A DNA stretch of 64,000 nucleotides from Legionella bononiensis (GCF_016786215.1 NZ_JADOBG010000022.1:124001-188000); one strand, 5' to 3'; positions 48,909 through 59,135 are shown, numbered from the stretch's first letter. Numbers and translations: made by a program. Notes: generated by a model from the sequence alone, not told the origin.

Positions 48909-50801
48909 CTAAATGATATAATAAGTGCCTAGAGCCATAGTTCTATTATAAGGTAATTGATAAAACTCAATATTTATATTAATAGAATAATTTCTAACTA
49001 GAAACGCAAATAATTTCTCCTGCCAGTAAAATTCCATTGTCTTCTTTTGACGTGACGCAAGAACAGTGGGGATTTCCATTAAATAGGACGCTGTTTCAAT
49101 ATTCAAAGAAAAAGGCAATATATTCCTATCATTAGCAACATACAATGCTTGAGGAATGGAGACAGTATCCATAAAGCCATAATGCAAAGTTAATTCACAA
49201 ATATTTTTACTTAGACATTTTACTTCAAATTGATTGGCCGAAGAGACGTAAGGGATATTTTCGACAGTAAAATTAACAACGAGAATATGCTCTGGTAACA
49301 CTTGATTAAATTTCAAAAAATGCAGAAGGCTACCGCCACTTTTATCATAAATATCAGTAATAAAGACTATGGTCTTTCCAGGCAATTTAGTAATACTTTT
49401 ATAATCAAGTTGTTTTAATACCTTTGATAGCTCATCTTTTTTTATATAATAATGTTCACGCAAATAACGCATTCCACTTTGCCATGTGTACATGATGAAT
49501 GCACATGCTAACGCAAATGTAATGGGAACCCATCCTCCTGTGAGTAACTTCTGAATATTAGCGCCCAGGAAAGCAAGATCAATAACTCCAAAAAACGAAA
49601 ACATAAGAATGATAATGAAGGGATTCCATTGCCACTTTTTGATCGCAAAATAAGCAATTAACATACTGGTTAGTATCATGACCAAGTTGACTGCAATTCC
49701 ATAGGCATGGGCTAGCGCATTCGAATTTTTAAAAGTAAGAATTAAAATCATCGTTCCAATAGCCAGAATAAAATTCATTTGTGGAACATAGATTTGTCCT
49801 TTTTGGACATCGGAAGTTTGTTTAATAGGTAAATGAGGATATAAACCTAATAGAACTGCTTGTTTTGTTAATGAGAAGGTAGCAGAAATGACCGCTTGTG
49901 AAGCAATGATCGTGGCCATAGTGGCGATAATAAGAAGAGGAACTAAAAACCAATTAGGTGCAATCAAATAAAAAGGATTTACAATGGCTTCAGGATGATT
50001 CAGTAAATAAGCCCCTTGACCAAAATAATTAAGTAATAAAGCAGGTAACGCTACCATAAACCAACTGATACGTATGGGATATTTCCCCAAGTGCCCCATG
50101 TCGGCATAAAGAGCCTCCCCTCCGGTAACAACCAAAAATACTCCACCTAAATGTGCATACCCCTTCCAGCCATGTTCGCGAAAAAATTCAATGGCATACA
50201 AAGGATTAATGGCTTTAAGAACGATGGGATTATGAAGAATTTGCGTCGTGCCCAATAGTGCCAGGATTACAAACCAAATAAAAATAATAGGTCCAAATAC
50301 AAATCCAATTTTTGCAGTACCATAAGATTGAACAGAGAATAAAGCAATTAAGATAATTAACGTCAGGGGCATGACCCAATTTGATAAAGAAGGGGCAATA
50401 ACATAAAAACCTTCAATGGCGCTGATAACAGAAATGGCTGGAGTGAGCATGCCATCACCTAGCATTAAACCCGCACCAAAAATACCAATTAAAAAAGTAA
50501 ACCTCGCTTTGTCGCCAAGAAATTGCTTTAAAAGCGCTAACAATGCCAGAATACCACCTTCACCATCATTGTCTGCACGAAATAAAACAACAAGATATTT
50601 TATAGAAATAACAAATATAAGTGACCAGAAAATAAGAGACAAAACACCGAGTACATCTGTTAAATTAATGGGTAGCCCATCCAGCGATTCGCGAATAGCA
50701 TATAAAGGGCTGGTTCCGATATCGCCATAAACAATACCCAATGCAGCTATAGAAAGAGCAAAACCAGTAGGGCTTTCTATCGTAGACTTTGTATCACTCA
50801 A
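48909..50801 (-). CDS. kup: Low-affinity potassium uptake protein Kup (second copy)
   Basis: A 630-residue KUP-family K+ transporter, colinear with the copy at 15825-17702. LGIVYGDIGTSPLYAIRESL, ADNDGEGGILALLALL, GAGLMLGDGMLTPAISVISA, GGEALYADMGHLG, NYFGQGAYLL and SQAVISATFSLTKQA are shared. Twelve helices are followed by a C-terminal cytosolic domain ending YNRTMALGTYYII. The high similarity suggests duplication within the lineage. It is followed by the broken porin gene on the same strand. Confidence 0.97.
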   Translation of the reverse strand: MSDTKSTIESPTGFALSIAALGIVYGDIGTSPLYAIRESLDGLPINLTDVLGVLSLIFWSLIFVISIKYLVVLFRADNDGEGGILALLALLKQFLGDKARFTFLIGIFGAGLMLGDGMLTPAISVISAIEGFYVIAPSLSNWVMPLTLIILIALFSVQSYGTAKIGFVFGPIIFIWFVILALLGTTQILHNPIVLKAINPLYAIEFFREHGWKGYAHLGGVFLVVTGGEALYADMGHLGKYPIRISWFMVALPALLLNYFGQGAYLLNHPEAIVNPFYLIAPNWFLVPLLIIATMATIIASQAVISATFSLTKQAVLLGLYPHLPIKQTSDVQKGQIYVPQMNFILAIGTMILILTFKNSNALAHAYGIAVNLVMILTSMLIAYFAIKKWQWNPFIIILMFSFFGVIDLAFLGANIQKLLTGGWVPITFALACAFIMYTWQSGMRYLREHYYIKKDELSKVLKQLDYKSITKLPGKTIVFITDIYDKSGGSLLHFLKFNQVLPEHILVVNFTVENIPYVSSANQFEVKCLSKNICELTLHYGFMDTVSIPQALYVANDRNILPFSLNIETASYLMEIPTVLASRQKKTMEFYWQEKLFAFLVRNYSININIEFYQLPYNRTMALGTYYII

Positions 50802-51534
50802 TGTAATATCCTTATCTTTCTAGTCGCCATTATTTTCTTCCGTTAAGTTAACCCTCTCTTAACGAGGCTGATCATTTACATTAAACCACATACTATGTAT
50901 TAAATAAGATAATTAATCAGATATTCAATGATACTATTGTTAATCTCGCAGTAAAGTTTACTGACTTCGGATTAACAGTACAAGCATGGTTGCAACTCTC
51001 ATCACACATTCTGATACACTGCCCAAAAGGAAATGGCTATAGGCGTGACGTCCGTGCGATCCAATAAAAAGTACAACTGTATGCCATGCATCTGCTTCTG
51101 TTAGAACTTTTTCAGCAAGTCACCCTTCGGAGAGCTTGAGCACTACCAAACGAGTTTCAAAAACGATACCTACTGACTTTGTTTCTTCATTTATTTTATT
51201 AAAAGATCTTTCCTTCTTCCCTAGAAGTATTCCAAAGTATATCAAAATCAATGTGTCTTTCAGTATGTTTGACAACCGCTTCTTTAATAACATGAATGAT
51301 TTGTAACTTGGGCTACTGGTCTTAAGTTAATCGAATAGCTTCTCGTAACGAACATCCAACTACATTTTTATTCACAAAATGGGTACTTACGAAGATTTAG
51401 CAAAGGCTTATACCCAAGCCTGTGTCAAAGAGGTGTATTTATATAACCGCAAGACGATGTTGAAAAACAGTTTTATGGGGAGCTGTCTGCGCACTGAAAA
51501 CGCTCCCACATGACGCTGATTTTAATTAAAGTGA
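50802..51534. other. Stretch without an intact gene; holds a decayed USP gene
   Basis: About 730 bp between kup and yajQ. The first 150 bp hold the kup upstream region with CGTTAAGTTAACCC..TTAACG repeats. 50958-51377 is the decayed universal-stress gene. 51379-51513 is a 44-codon open frame of doubtful value. Confidence 0.7.
50958..51377 (-). pseudogene. Universal stress protein (UspA family), decayed
   Basis: Minus-strand fragments in order match a UspA protein: KNVVGCSLREAIRLT, then stops TAA (51324-51322) and TAG (51315-51313), then KLQIIHVIKEAVVKHTERHI, a frame change near 51200, INEETKSVGIVFETRLVVLK, a TGA (51122-51120), and finally AWHTVVLFIGSHGRHAYSHF plus LLGSVSECVMRVATMLVLLI. The last part is the classic ATP-binding G-x-x-G-S signature region. 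Three stops and at least one frameshift mean it is not functional. Confidence 0.85.
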
Positions 51535-52020
51535 TTAATCCCGAAAATTTTCAAACTGCAGTGGTAATTCAATATCTGATTTTTTTAATAATGCGATCGT
51601 TTCCTGCAGATCATCACGTTTCTTCCCTGTGACCCGTATTTTTTCTCCCTGAATGGATGTTTGAACTTTCGCCTTGCTTTCTTTAATGTATTTTATTATT
51701 TCTTTGGCTGTAGGTTGATCGATTCCTTGCTTAAAAGTCATGTTGAGAGAATAAAATTTACCGATATGAACAGGCTCATCTTCGATATCCACTCCAGCAG
51801 TAGTCAGATTACGCTTGGTGCAATGATTGCGAAATAAATCTTCCAGCTGCCGTACCTGAAAATCCGATTCTGATCGCAAGGTAACCGTGAGCTCTTTAAG
51901 TTCAATTGTTGCCTCAACACCGCGAAAATCAAAACGGGTTCCCACTTCACGGGTAGCATTATCTACAGCATTCCGTAATTCAACTTCATTTATTTCAGAA
52001 ACAATATCAAATGATGGCAT
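51535..52020 (-). CDS. YajQ-family nucleotide (c-di-GMP) binding protein
   Basis: A 161-residue protein with the two-ferredoxin-fold arrangement of YajQ. MPSFDIVSEINEVELRNAVD, RFDFRGVEATIEL, KQGIDQPTAKEIIKYIKESK, KVQTSIQGEKIRVTGKKRDD and LPLQFENFRD are characteristic and cover the full family length. Relatives bind c-di-GMP or phage RNA-related ligands and influence virulence genes. Which applies here is unknown. Confidence 0.95.
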   Translation of the reverse strand: MPSFDIVSEINEVELRNAVDNATREVGTRFDFRGVEATIELKELTVTLRSESDFQVRQLEDLFRNHCTKRNLTTAGVDIEDEPVHIGKFYSLNMTFKQGIDQPTAKEIIKYIKESKAKVQTSIQGEKIRVTGKKRDDLQETIALLKKSDIELPLQFENFRD

Positions 52021-52252
52021 AGCAAATCCATAAAAATCAAAAATCCTAATTTAACAAAAAACCTGTTGCTGTGGAAGGTAAGATTGATGTGCAACTAAAG
52101 AACTATTGCTTATTAAATAAAAGAATGTTATCAAATTAATTGGTATAAAAATAACCTAGTTGGTTATAGATATTCTTACCAGGCTGTAAAACAACCTATC
52201 ATAAACCAGGCAATATCCTTAGGGTTATTTGCTTTCTCAAGGAGTGAGAAGT

Positions 52253-54262
52253 ATGGGAAAGGAAAAGAAGGAACATTTGGCATCATATAGACCAACTCCA
52301 AATAAATCTCGATTTTGGCTTCATTCTGAATCGTGTTATACGGAGCAGGAATTAAACTTTCGTGAATGGGTTTTAACGATTCGCGCAAAATCAGGAATAC
52401 ATCCGGATTATTTGGCTAACCCCAGCTCGTGGTTTGCTGAAAAAGACCAGGCATTGGTTAATGTCTATGAACATGCGTGGTTTTATTCCGACTCGTTCAA
52501 AACGCGCCACGTATTAACCCGTGATGATTTTCATGTTCAACCCATTGATTCCCAACGACTGCAGTGGCCATCCTTGTATGATCTGATGCAAAATGTAGGG
52601 GACTATCTTCTGTTAAGAAATCAGGAACTGCCTTCAGAACATTTAAATCAACCCATGAATTTTGTTCTTCTGGATGTAAACAACATTCTTAAAGGATTAA
52701 GTCAAAATACCAACATCCAGCAAGTTCAAGATCAATTAGAGGCTCTCACTCATTACTTACGGACAATTGAAAAAAATATTTCGCCTCTGGAAGGCTCAGA
52801 TCGTTTGTTTCTGGCTAATTTTCGCGGCGTGATTGATAACAAAATTCACCCTCATTTAACCCATTTAGTAGAATCTCAATTGCTCAGAGAACGACTTGGA
52901 GAATTATCAAAAACCATTAAAAAATTGTCTACGGACAGAAATAGAATTTTACATTTCGCGCTCAATATAAATCCCGTTAATCCCCACCCCTATGATTTTA
53001 ATCTGGAACAAATTGCCGATACCAAGGCTTATCCCACACAGTCTGCAAAAAAATGCGGCAAACAATCTACCGAATTGGTTGCAGAATCAGCACCAGTACT
53101 TCACTTAACGATGGAACAATTAAAAAATTGTCCTGATTTTCATTTGATTTCAATGGATGAACATGTTTTAACTCATTATGCCAGCGCCATTTCAGATTTG
53201 GATGAACTTGATAGATTTCAAAAAGTAGTCGCTCAAATCATGGATCTATTGGGACAGGCAGGAGAGGTCTATACAATCCATCAATTTAGAGAACAAATGC
53301 TCTCTCTGCTCAATCAAATTGATGTTTTTATCGATGAATCTTCCCACCATATTGATGCTATTCTTCAGGATAATACCCAGGCGTATCATAAAGCCATACA
53401 GCAAGAACAGGATTTATCTGTATGGAAAAGACTGTTCACGTCCGAACAGGAAAAACTGCAAACTTTTAGAAAAAATCATGATACTTTATCACAATTTCCT
53501 TCCAGCAGTTCTGATCTGCTAAAAACAAACAAAGCACTTAAAAGTCAGGTTAACCAGGTACTCTCCCATCTCAATGAACCCAGAATAAAAGACACCTCTT
53601 TTGAGATGATTTCAGGACAGGCACAAGAATTGGACAAGCTTATGGGAACAATGCATCAATGGGTTAAAAATCAACATATCAAGCAAGGACGAATCGGTCC
53701 CAGTGCTCCTGAATCTCTAACTCTCGCCGCAAAACCTGAAACACCTCCATTAAAATCAATGCCATCCCAAAACACTTATCATCACTACCCTACACTATTC
53801 GCACCAACATCATCCACCTTGACCGAACCAATCTGCGATGCAAATTCCCATATGTGTCCAGAACGATATACGCCTCCGGATTATTCTTCAAATTCAATGG
53901 CTTATTTAGGATTAATCTCATTGATCCCCATCAGTGTCATTTTATTAATTCTGCTGTATGAATGGCAAAAGCCTAAAGCGGCTCCTGTTTATGGTACCAA
54001 AAAAGAATTCAATAAAATCAAGGTCGATATTGATGATTTATTAACCAAAATCAAGGAATATGAGCATATAAATGATACTGACCTGACTGAGGAATACGAT
54101 ATTTATACTGACGAATACATCCAGTTAACCAAGAAGGCTTTATCAGGAACTTTTGATTGTGACAACCTGAAGGAACTGCTGGAAAATCTGCAGCAATTTT
54201 ATCAGGATCTATGTGAATCATCAGATGAAGATGTATCTGAATCAACCGTTTCCACAATTTAA
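52253..54262 (+). CDS. Unrecognised large protein with C-terminal membrane helix, effector candidate
   Basis: About 669 residues from the ATG at 52253, chosen for AAGGAG 8 nt upstream. A longer frame to 52229 has no ribosome site. No signal peptide. Residues about 100-470 are rich in helical, coiled-coil-like segments (NIQQVQDQLEALTHYLRTIE, LGELSKTIKKLSTDRNRIL). A Pro/Thr/Ser-rich linker follows, then one membrane helix at about 550-571 (AYLGLISLIPISVILLILLY). The tail is acidic (LCESSDEDVSESTVSTI). A coiled-coil body, late membrane helix and E/S-rich tail are the style of Dot/Icm effectors. No family was recognised. Confidence 0.8.
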   Translation: MGKEKKEHLASYRPTPNKSRFWLHSESCYTEQELNFREWVLTIRAKSGIHPDYLANPSSWFAEKDQALVNVYEHAWFYSDSFKTRHVLTRDDFHVQPIDSQRLQWPSLYDLMQNVGDYLLLRNQELPSEHLNQPMNFVLLDVNNILKGLSQNTNIQQVQDQLEALTHYLRTIEKNISPLEGSDRLFLANFRGVIDNKIHPHLTHLVESQLLRERLGELSKTIKKLSTDRNRILHFALNINPVNPHPYDFNLEQIADTKAYPTQSAKKCGKQSTELVAESAPVLHLTMEQLKNCPDFHLISMDEHVLTHYASAISDLDELDRFQKVVAQIMDLLGQAGEVYTIHQFREQMLSLLNQIDVFIDESSHHIDAILQDNTQAYHKAIQQEQDLSVWKRLFTSEQEKLQTFRKNHDTLSQFPSSSSDLLKTNKALKSQVNQVLSHLNEPRIKDTSFEMISGQAQELDKLMGTMHQWVKNQHIKQGRIGPSAPESLTLAAKPETPPLKSMPSQNTYHHYPTLFAPTSSTLTEPICDANSHMCPERYTPPDYSSNSMAYLGLISLIPISVILLILLYEWQKPKAAPVYGTKKEFNKIKVDIDDLLTKIKEYEHINDTDLTEEYDIYTDEYIQLTKKALSGTFDCDNLKELLENLQQFYQDLCESSDEDVSESTVSTI

Positions 54263-54355
54263 AACCTTGAGTTTTAAATAAGAATAAGCTCCGATTAAAT
54301 GGGTTATTGGTCTATGAACAATAACCCAATCAATCAATTGTCCTTCATCTCCTAA

Positions 54356-56632
54356 TCAAGATATCTTGCAGACATTGAGCATATCGTTACCATCATTTGA
54401 ACTGCTTGAAGATTGCTGAGCTTGTGCGTTTTCAAGTATGCTTAAAAAAACGCCAAAAGCCTGCAATGAGTCAACCCTTGGTGGTTCAGAACTGGACTCA
54501 GAGGATTCCTTAGCCGCATCAGAACGTAATCCTTCCACACCTTCAATGACTTTCTTCATTTCTAACAATACGGTTAAGCCCTTATCCTGCATCGCCTGAG
54601 TTGAATTACTCTCAGTCTTCACAATTAATTCCTGGATTTCAACCAATCTATCCCCAATCTCCTTTACACGTTTTACTACTTTCCTTTGATCTTTTGTGGG
54701 TTTACGTTGGGCGTTGATCATGTTTTCAATCACTTTTTCATTATCAATCAATTCATCTCTCAGTTCAATAAACTCCAATATAAGACGTTGCTGTTCCACA
54801 ACATCATTTCTAATTTCATCAAATGAACGTACTTCTGAGAAGTTCTGTATTCTGTTTAATGAATTACCTATTAATTCAAAATTCACCTTTGTTAAATCAA
54901 CGATCGCTCTACGTTGATTACGAGGTAATCTTGGGATTAGCTGAGCAACCCGTTGTTCAATTGCATTTTTATAATAACGAATTTTTGGATCGTCTTGAAG
55001 CTGCTGTATCATCTGTTCACCAAGCGTTTCTTCAAGATATTGCGGAGCTCTTTCAGGTTCATTTAAATGAATATGATGTTTTAACATGTCAATCCTTCTC
55101 TGATTTGAGCTGATTAACATGGTAATCTCTGTCTTGAGATCAGAAGAACAAGTCGATTTTGCAGCTATCAGACGAAGTACCTGATTCAATTGTTTATAGA
55201 ACAAATGATTGTTAATAGTAAGACTGGCATTTTGTTCCAATACCTCTCGCAAAGCATGATTAGGATTCAAAAGCAGAATAGCAGCAAATGGCAACCCTGA
55301 ACTGGCCTCTATATCCATCAGGGAAACCCCATTTTTAACCAGTGTATCAAGGCATGTCAACGCTCTTGGGTCTTTTATTGCATTTCTGAAACAATAATCA
55401 ACTATAGAGGGGTACACTACGTCCGCAATAGTAATATTTTTTAAATGAATTGGAAAAATTTTATTTTTAAGTAAAAAATCCAATAATTTATCTTTATAGT
55501 TTTGTAACGCTAAGATAACTATCTTTTCCGGCAACATCTGATAGAAAGTACTTAATTTAGCTGCTTGCTCATAGTTTTCTCTAATTAACACTCTAAGCAA
55601 TAAGCCTATGCCCAATTGCTTGATGCTGTTTTGAAGCGCTCTTAAATCATTTAAATCCTTTAGAGTAACCTCATAATGATGCTTGGATTCCAATACCCAC
55701 TCAAGTCCTAACGCATCCAGGTAGAGTTTCTCTACATTATTCACCAGTAGTTCATCTCGCATAGTTTGACATACAACAGCACGCGAACTTAACTGCTGAA
55801 TAACAGTTGAAAAACTCTCTTTACGCTCAACCTCTGCAGGCAGAGATTTTTTAGAAGCATGACTTTTAAAATGGGTGACTTGATAACCTGTGCCATTTTT
55901 TTCTGCGGTTGATTTACGCTCAATTTTTTCAGTTTTTTCATCTTTTTCACTGGAAGTAGCTTCTGCATCCATCGAGCCGATATTGGTTTCAGTAATGCGT
56001 AACCAGTTAATTTTACCCTCTATTGATGAAGGATGATTAGAATAGAGAACTATTTGTTTTAATAATTCGATTTGCTGTTGAAGAGTACTCAGATAAGCTG
56101 CTTTATTTAGCTGTATATTTTCAGATAAAACCAGAATCCTGGCTTCCAGCTCATCGTACTCTGCTTCCAATGATTTAAGGACTAAGGCCTGAGATTCTCT
56201 TAAATTCGCAACAAGTTCCCGGGTAGCATTGACAGCCAACATAAGAAACGCCGCATCATGTTCCTGACAATTAATTGTTTTAAATTCATTTTCCGCAATA
56301 ATTTCTGCAAAATAGGGCTGATTAAAATAATAATCCCGTGAATCAAAAAAAACATGTAATCTGTACTGAATGCCTTCTTTTTCAAAATAAGCCGTATAAT
56401 GATATTGGCTTTTATAATCCAATTTTCCAATAGGTTCTGCATAGACACTAAGATGGTGACCGATTAAACGGTACTCCCCGATAACCAGCTCATCTTCTAA
56501 AGGTAATTCGAATAAGTAATAATCAGTGCCTAACCTATGGGTACGCGCCAATAGATTAACATCCTTTGGGAGCTCAAATTGAGCTAAACGTTTTCTGGCA
56601 TTGATTAAATTATAAAGAGCATTTTTGGACAT
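54356..56632 (-). CDS. Unrecognised large protein, effector candidate
   Basis: 758 residues. No signal peptide or membrane helix. Residues about 1-130 look like a mixed alpha/beta domain (YRLIGHHLSVYAEPIGKLDY, RLHVFFDSRDYYFNQPYFAE). Residues about 150-200 are a coiled coil, then a charged linker (SSEKDEKTEKIERKSTAEKN). Residues about 290-500 form helical pairs that resemble ankyrin-type units (DPRALTCLDTLVKNGVSLMD, LPFAAILLLNPNHALREVLE). Residues about 590-720 are more coiled coil. The tail is Ser/Glu-rich (AAKESSESSSEPP). It lies convergent with the other unknown protein, 94 bp apart. Function unknown. Confidence 0.8.
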   Translation of the reverse strand: MSKNALYNLINARKRLAQFELPKDVNLLARTHRLGTDYYLFELPLEDELVIGEYRLIGHHLSVYAEPIGKLDYKSQYHYTAYFEKEGIQYRLHVFFDSRDYYFNQPYFAEIIAENEFKTINCQEHDAAFLMLAVNATRELVANLRESQALVLKSLEAEYDELEARILVLSENIQLNKAAYLSTLQQQIELLKQIVLYSNHPSSIEGKINWLRITETNIGSMDAEATSSEKDEKTEKIERKSTAEKNGTGYQVTHFKSHASKKSLPAEVERKESFSTVIQQLSSRAVVCQTMRDELLVNNVEKLYLDALGLEWVLESKHHYEVTLKDLNDLRALQNSIKQLGIGLLLRVLIRENYEQAAKLSTFYQMLPEKIVILALQNYKDKLLDFLLKNKIFPIHLKNITIADVVYPSIVDYCFRNAIKDPRALTCLDTLVKNGVSLMDIEASSGLPFAAILLLNPNHALREVLEQNASLTINNHLFYKQLNQVLRLIAAKSTCSSDLKTEITMLISSNQRRIDMLKHHIHLNEPERAPQYLEETLGEQMIQQLQDDPKIRYYKNAIEQRVAQLIPRLPRNQRRAIVDLTKVNFELIGNSLNRIQNFSEVRSFDEIRNDVVEQQRLILEFIELRDELIDNEKVIENMINAQRKPTKDQRKVVKRVKEIGDRLVEIQELIVKTESNSTQAMQDKGLTVLLEMKKVIEGVEGLRSDAAKESSESSSEPPRVDSLQAFGVFLSILENAQAQQSSSSSNDGNDMLNVCKIS

Positions 56633-56738
56633 AGTTGAATCTCGGCGAACTTTGAGATCAAAAATTATACTTTAAGGAGATTGAGTAATCAATAAGGCAG
56701 AGATATAAATCATATCCCCAATCAATCAGATTAAAAAA

Positions 56739-57932
56739 TCACACCACTTTATATTTTACATACACTAAACCACTTAATGCGATTAAAGAAAATGCAGCAC
56801 CAGCGCAAAAAGTATAAGACGCCCCAAGTTTATCCCATAAAAGCCCTGCTATAATACTTGCCAGAAGCAAAGCAACACCGCTCAATAAATTAAAAACTCC
56901 ATAAGCAGTTCCACGTAAATGCGATGGAGATGTTTCTGCAATCATGGCGGCAAGCAATCCCTGAGTTAACCCCATATGCAATCCCCAAAAACCTGCACCT
57001 GTCAACACAAAATACCACTGATTGCCAAGAGCTAATATCAGATCAGCAAAAATTAAAGCAATTAATCCAAAAGTTAATAAATGTACATGCCGCATACGAT
57101 CCGCCAGCCAACCAACAGGATAGGCAGACAAGGTATAGACCAGATTCATCACAACCAACACCACAGGTACCAGAGCAAAAGTCATCTCTCCCTGCAGAGC
57201 GCGTAAAATCAGAAAAGCTTCACTAAAACGAGCCAACGCAATAACCCCGCCTACAATACAAACCCACCAGTAAGCTTCTGGCAACTGTTTTATATAATGT
57301 AAACCCACGGGATTGGCCGATTCTCGCTCAGAAGAGGACTGAGCGTCTTCAACGCCGAGTACAATTAATAGAACAGCAATTAAAGCAGGAATTATGGAAA
57401 ACGCGAAAACTGCTCTGAAATTATTGGCAAACAATAACATCAACCCAAAGGCTAGCAATGGTCCCAATAGAGCACCAACAGTATCCAGAGATTGCCGCAA
57501 GCCAAAAGAAGCTCCACGCAAGTGCACTGGAGCCAAATCAGCAACCAATGCATCTCGAGGGGCTCCTCTTATTCCTTTTCCTATTCTATCCATAAAACGA
57601 GCGACAAAAACCAATCCTACTGATGATGACAGTGCGAATAATGGCTTGGTCAAAGCGCTTAGACTATAACCCAATAAAACAATGTTCTTCCGTTTACCCA
57701 GATAATCGCTGAGTACCCCTGAAAACACCCGAACAATCAATGCAGTGGCTTCAGCAATACCCTCTATAAGTCCTATAGTGACCATACTGGCACCTAATGC
57801 AGTCACCATAAATACGGGTAAGAGGCTATGGATAATTTCAGAAGAAATATCCATTAGCATACTGACAAAACCCAATACCCATATTCCCGAGGGAATTTGG
57901 GTCAGTGTTCGTAAAGCATAATGCTTTGTCAT
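56739..57932 (-). CDS. MFS transporter
   Basis: A 397-residue, 12-helix major facilitator. The first-half signature is VFSGVLSDYLGKRKNIVLLG (GxLxDxxGxR/K, loop 2-3) and RFMDRIGKGIRGAPRDALVADL follows helix 4, with the pseudo-repeat AYPVGWLADRMRHVHLL in the second half. The conserved GKGIRGAPRDA segment marks a widespread but poorly characterised MFS group. The substrate is unknown. Alone on the minus strand. Confidence 0.9.
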   Translation of the reverse strand: MTKHYALRTLTQIPSGIWVLGFVSMLMDISSEIIHSLLPVFMVTALGASMVTIGLIEGIAEATALIVRVFSGVLSDYLGKRKNIVLLGYSLSALTKPLFALSSSVGLVFVARFMDRIGKGIRGAPRDALVADLAPVHLRGASFGLRQSLDTVGALLGPLLAFGLMLLFANNFRAVFAFSIIPALIAVLLIVLGVEDAQSSSERESANPVGLHYIKQLPEAYWWVCIVGGVIALARFSEAFLILRALQGEMTFALVPVVLVVMNLVYTLSAYPVGWLADRMRHVHLLTFGLIALIFADLILALGNQWYFVLTGAGFWGLHMGLTQGLLAAMIAETSPSHLRGTAYGVFNLLSGVALLLASIIAGLLWDKLGASYTFCAGAAFSLIALSGLVYVKYKVV

Positions 57933-57971
57933 AAATCAGTCCTTTGAATCAGGGTTGCTTGTTACAATGTG

Positions 57972-58652
57972 TTAATAAACCAATGAAGACGAGACATCTG
58001 ATGATAAAAAGGTCACTAGTCGATCCAGTTTATCGTCAATAATCATTGATGTTTTAGATTGACCATCACTTGAACTGGCCGCTGGTTGCCACTCATTTTG
58101 AATTACAATATGAGCTGTGGTCATATGTGGCGCGATGTATTGAAATAAACACAACATTTGCTTGGACTTCATTGCTTTGATGTGTTCAGCCGATTTCCCT
58201 CGTACAACGCTGTCCCGCTCTTCTTTTCTCGTGTAGTTATCTTTTAATTGTGGCGAATGTAAATAGACTTTTAATTGTTCCGTGTCTCTTTTGAGGTACC
58301 GCGAATATTCTCCAGCAAAAATACCCTCAACTATAATGACATCCTGCGGAGGAAATTCAACCTCTCCGCCAGGAACTCGATCACTGGGTTCCATATCATA
58401 GGTCGGTCTTGCAATAGTCTTTCCTGATTCCAAAGCGATTAGATGATCGATAATCAATTCCTGCTCCAAAGCTTCCGGAATATCGAAATTCTTAGGTTTA
58501 TTGGGATCCAATCTGCTTTTAGGAAGATAATAATGATCCAGGCTCAAAGTAGCAACACTGAACCCCCGCTCTTTTATCAAGAGCTCCATTTCGGTTGAAA
58601 CTGTTGATTTCCCAGATCCCGTTGCTCCAATTACAAAAATAAATTTAGGCAC
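57972..58652 (-). CDS. Uridine-kinase-like P-loop kinase
   Basis: About 226 residues. Walker A is VIGATGSGKSTVSTEM at the N-terminus, followed by LSLDHYYLPKSRLDPNKPKN, FDIPEALEQELIIDHL, ARPTYDMEPSDRVPGG and DVIIVEGIFAGEY, the order seen in uridine kinases and phosphoribulokinases. The GTG at 58652 is preferred because AAGGGG lies 5 nt upstream. The ATG at 58691 would add 13 residues in front of the strand leading to Walker A. The exact substrate (uridine/cytidine or other) cannot be fixed. Cytosolic. Confidence 0.82.
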   Translation of the reverse strand: MPKFIFVIGATGSGKSTVSTEMELLIKERGFSVATLSLDHYYLPKSRLDPNKPKNFDIPEALEQELIIDHLIALESGKTIARPTYDMEPSDRVPGGEVEFPPQDVIIVEGIFAGEYSRYLKRDTEQLKVYLHSPQLKDNYTRKEERDSVVRGKSAEHIKAMKSKQMLCLFQYIAPHMTTAHIVIQNEWQPAASSSDGQSKTSMIIDDKLDRLVTFLSSDVSSSLVY

Positions 58653-59135
58653 GACAACCCCTTCTGAACAAAAAAAACGCATTATAGTCATGATAAATTA
58701 AATTACAATACACCATTCTGAATCTGATACAAACCGTTCAGGGACTGTTGACAATTCATCAAATAAATCCTGACGTCTCGATATGGGTTCGCGGGATCCA
58801 AAGATTCAGTATCATTAACAGGCATTATGTGTTCCTCAAGATCAAATCGGATCTCGAGAGCCCATCGCGGGACGTCGAAGTCATTAGTGTCATCACACTC
58901 TAAACGTACTGTCTAATTAATAGAAAAAGTGAATTACTCTGATGTGGATAAATTAAATTCATATTTAATCAACAAGATCAAGGGGTAATATGCAATTTAC
59001 TTAAGTTATTGATAAATAATGCTTAATTTAATTTATAATCAGCCTGACTCAAGCTCAGGTTATCCACAAATTCTGTGCATAACTTTGTGAATAGCCTGTA
59101 AAAGTACTTGTATAATCTGGAAATACAGCTCTGCT
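58653..59135. other. Intergenic stretch with a possible gene remnant
   Basis: About 480 bp. A minus-strand frame from 58912 to 58703 reads VRLECDDTNDFDVPRWALEI... and ends LYQIQNGVL. The first ATG in it is at 58825, which would leave 41 residues. It looks like the end of an older gene rather than a new one, and no family was recognised. The rest is AT-rich and includes TTATCCACAAATTCTGTGCA near 59060, which resembles DnaA-box sequence once but not as a cluster. Confidence 0.45.

Noticed and set aside
51379-51513. Open frame of 44 codons between the decayed USP gene and yajQ
   Set aside because: No clear ribosome site and no recognised similarity. It might be the end of another lost gene, but evidence is too thin to list it as a gene.
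59050-59100. Origin-like DnaA boxes
   Set aside because: Only one TTATCCACA-like site is clear; no cluster, no AT-rich unwinding motif pattern and no dnaA or dnaN gene nearby.
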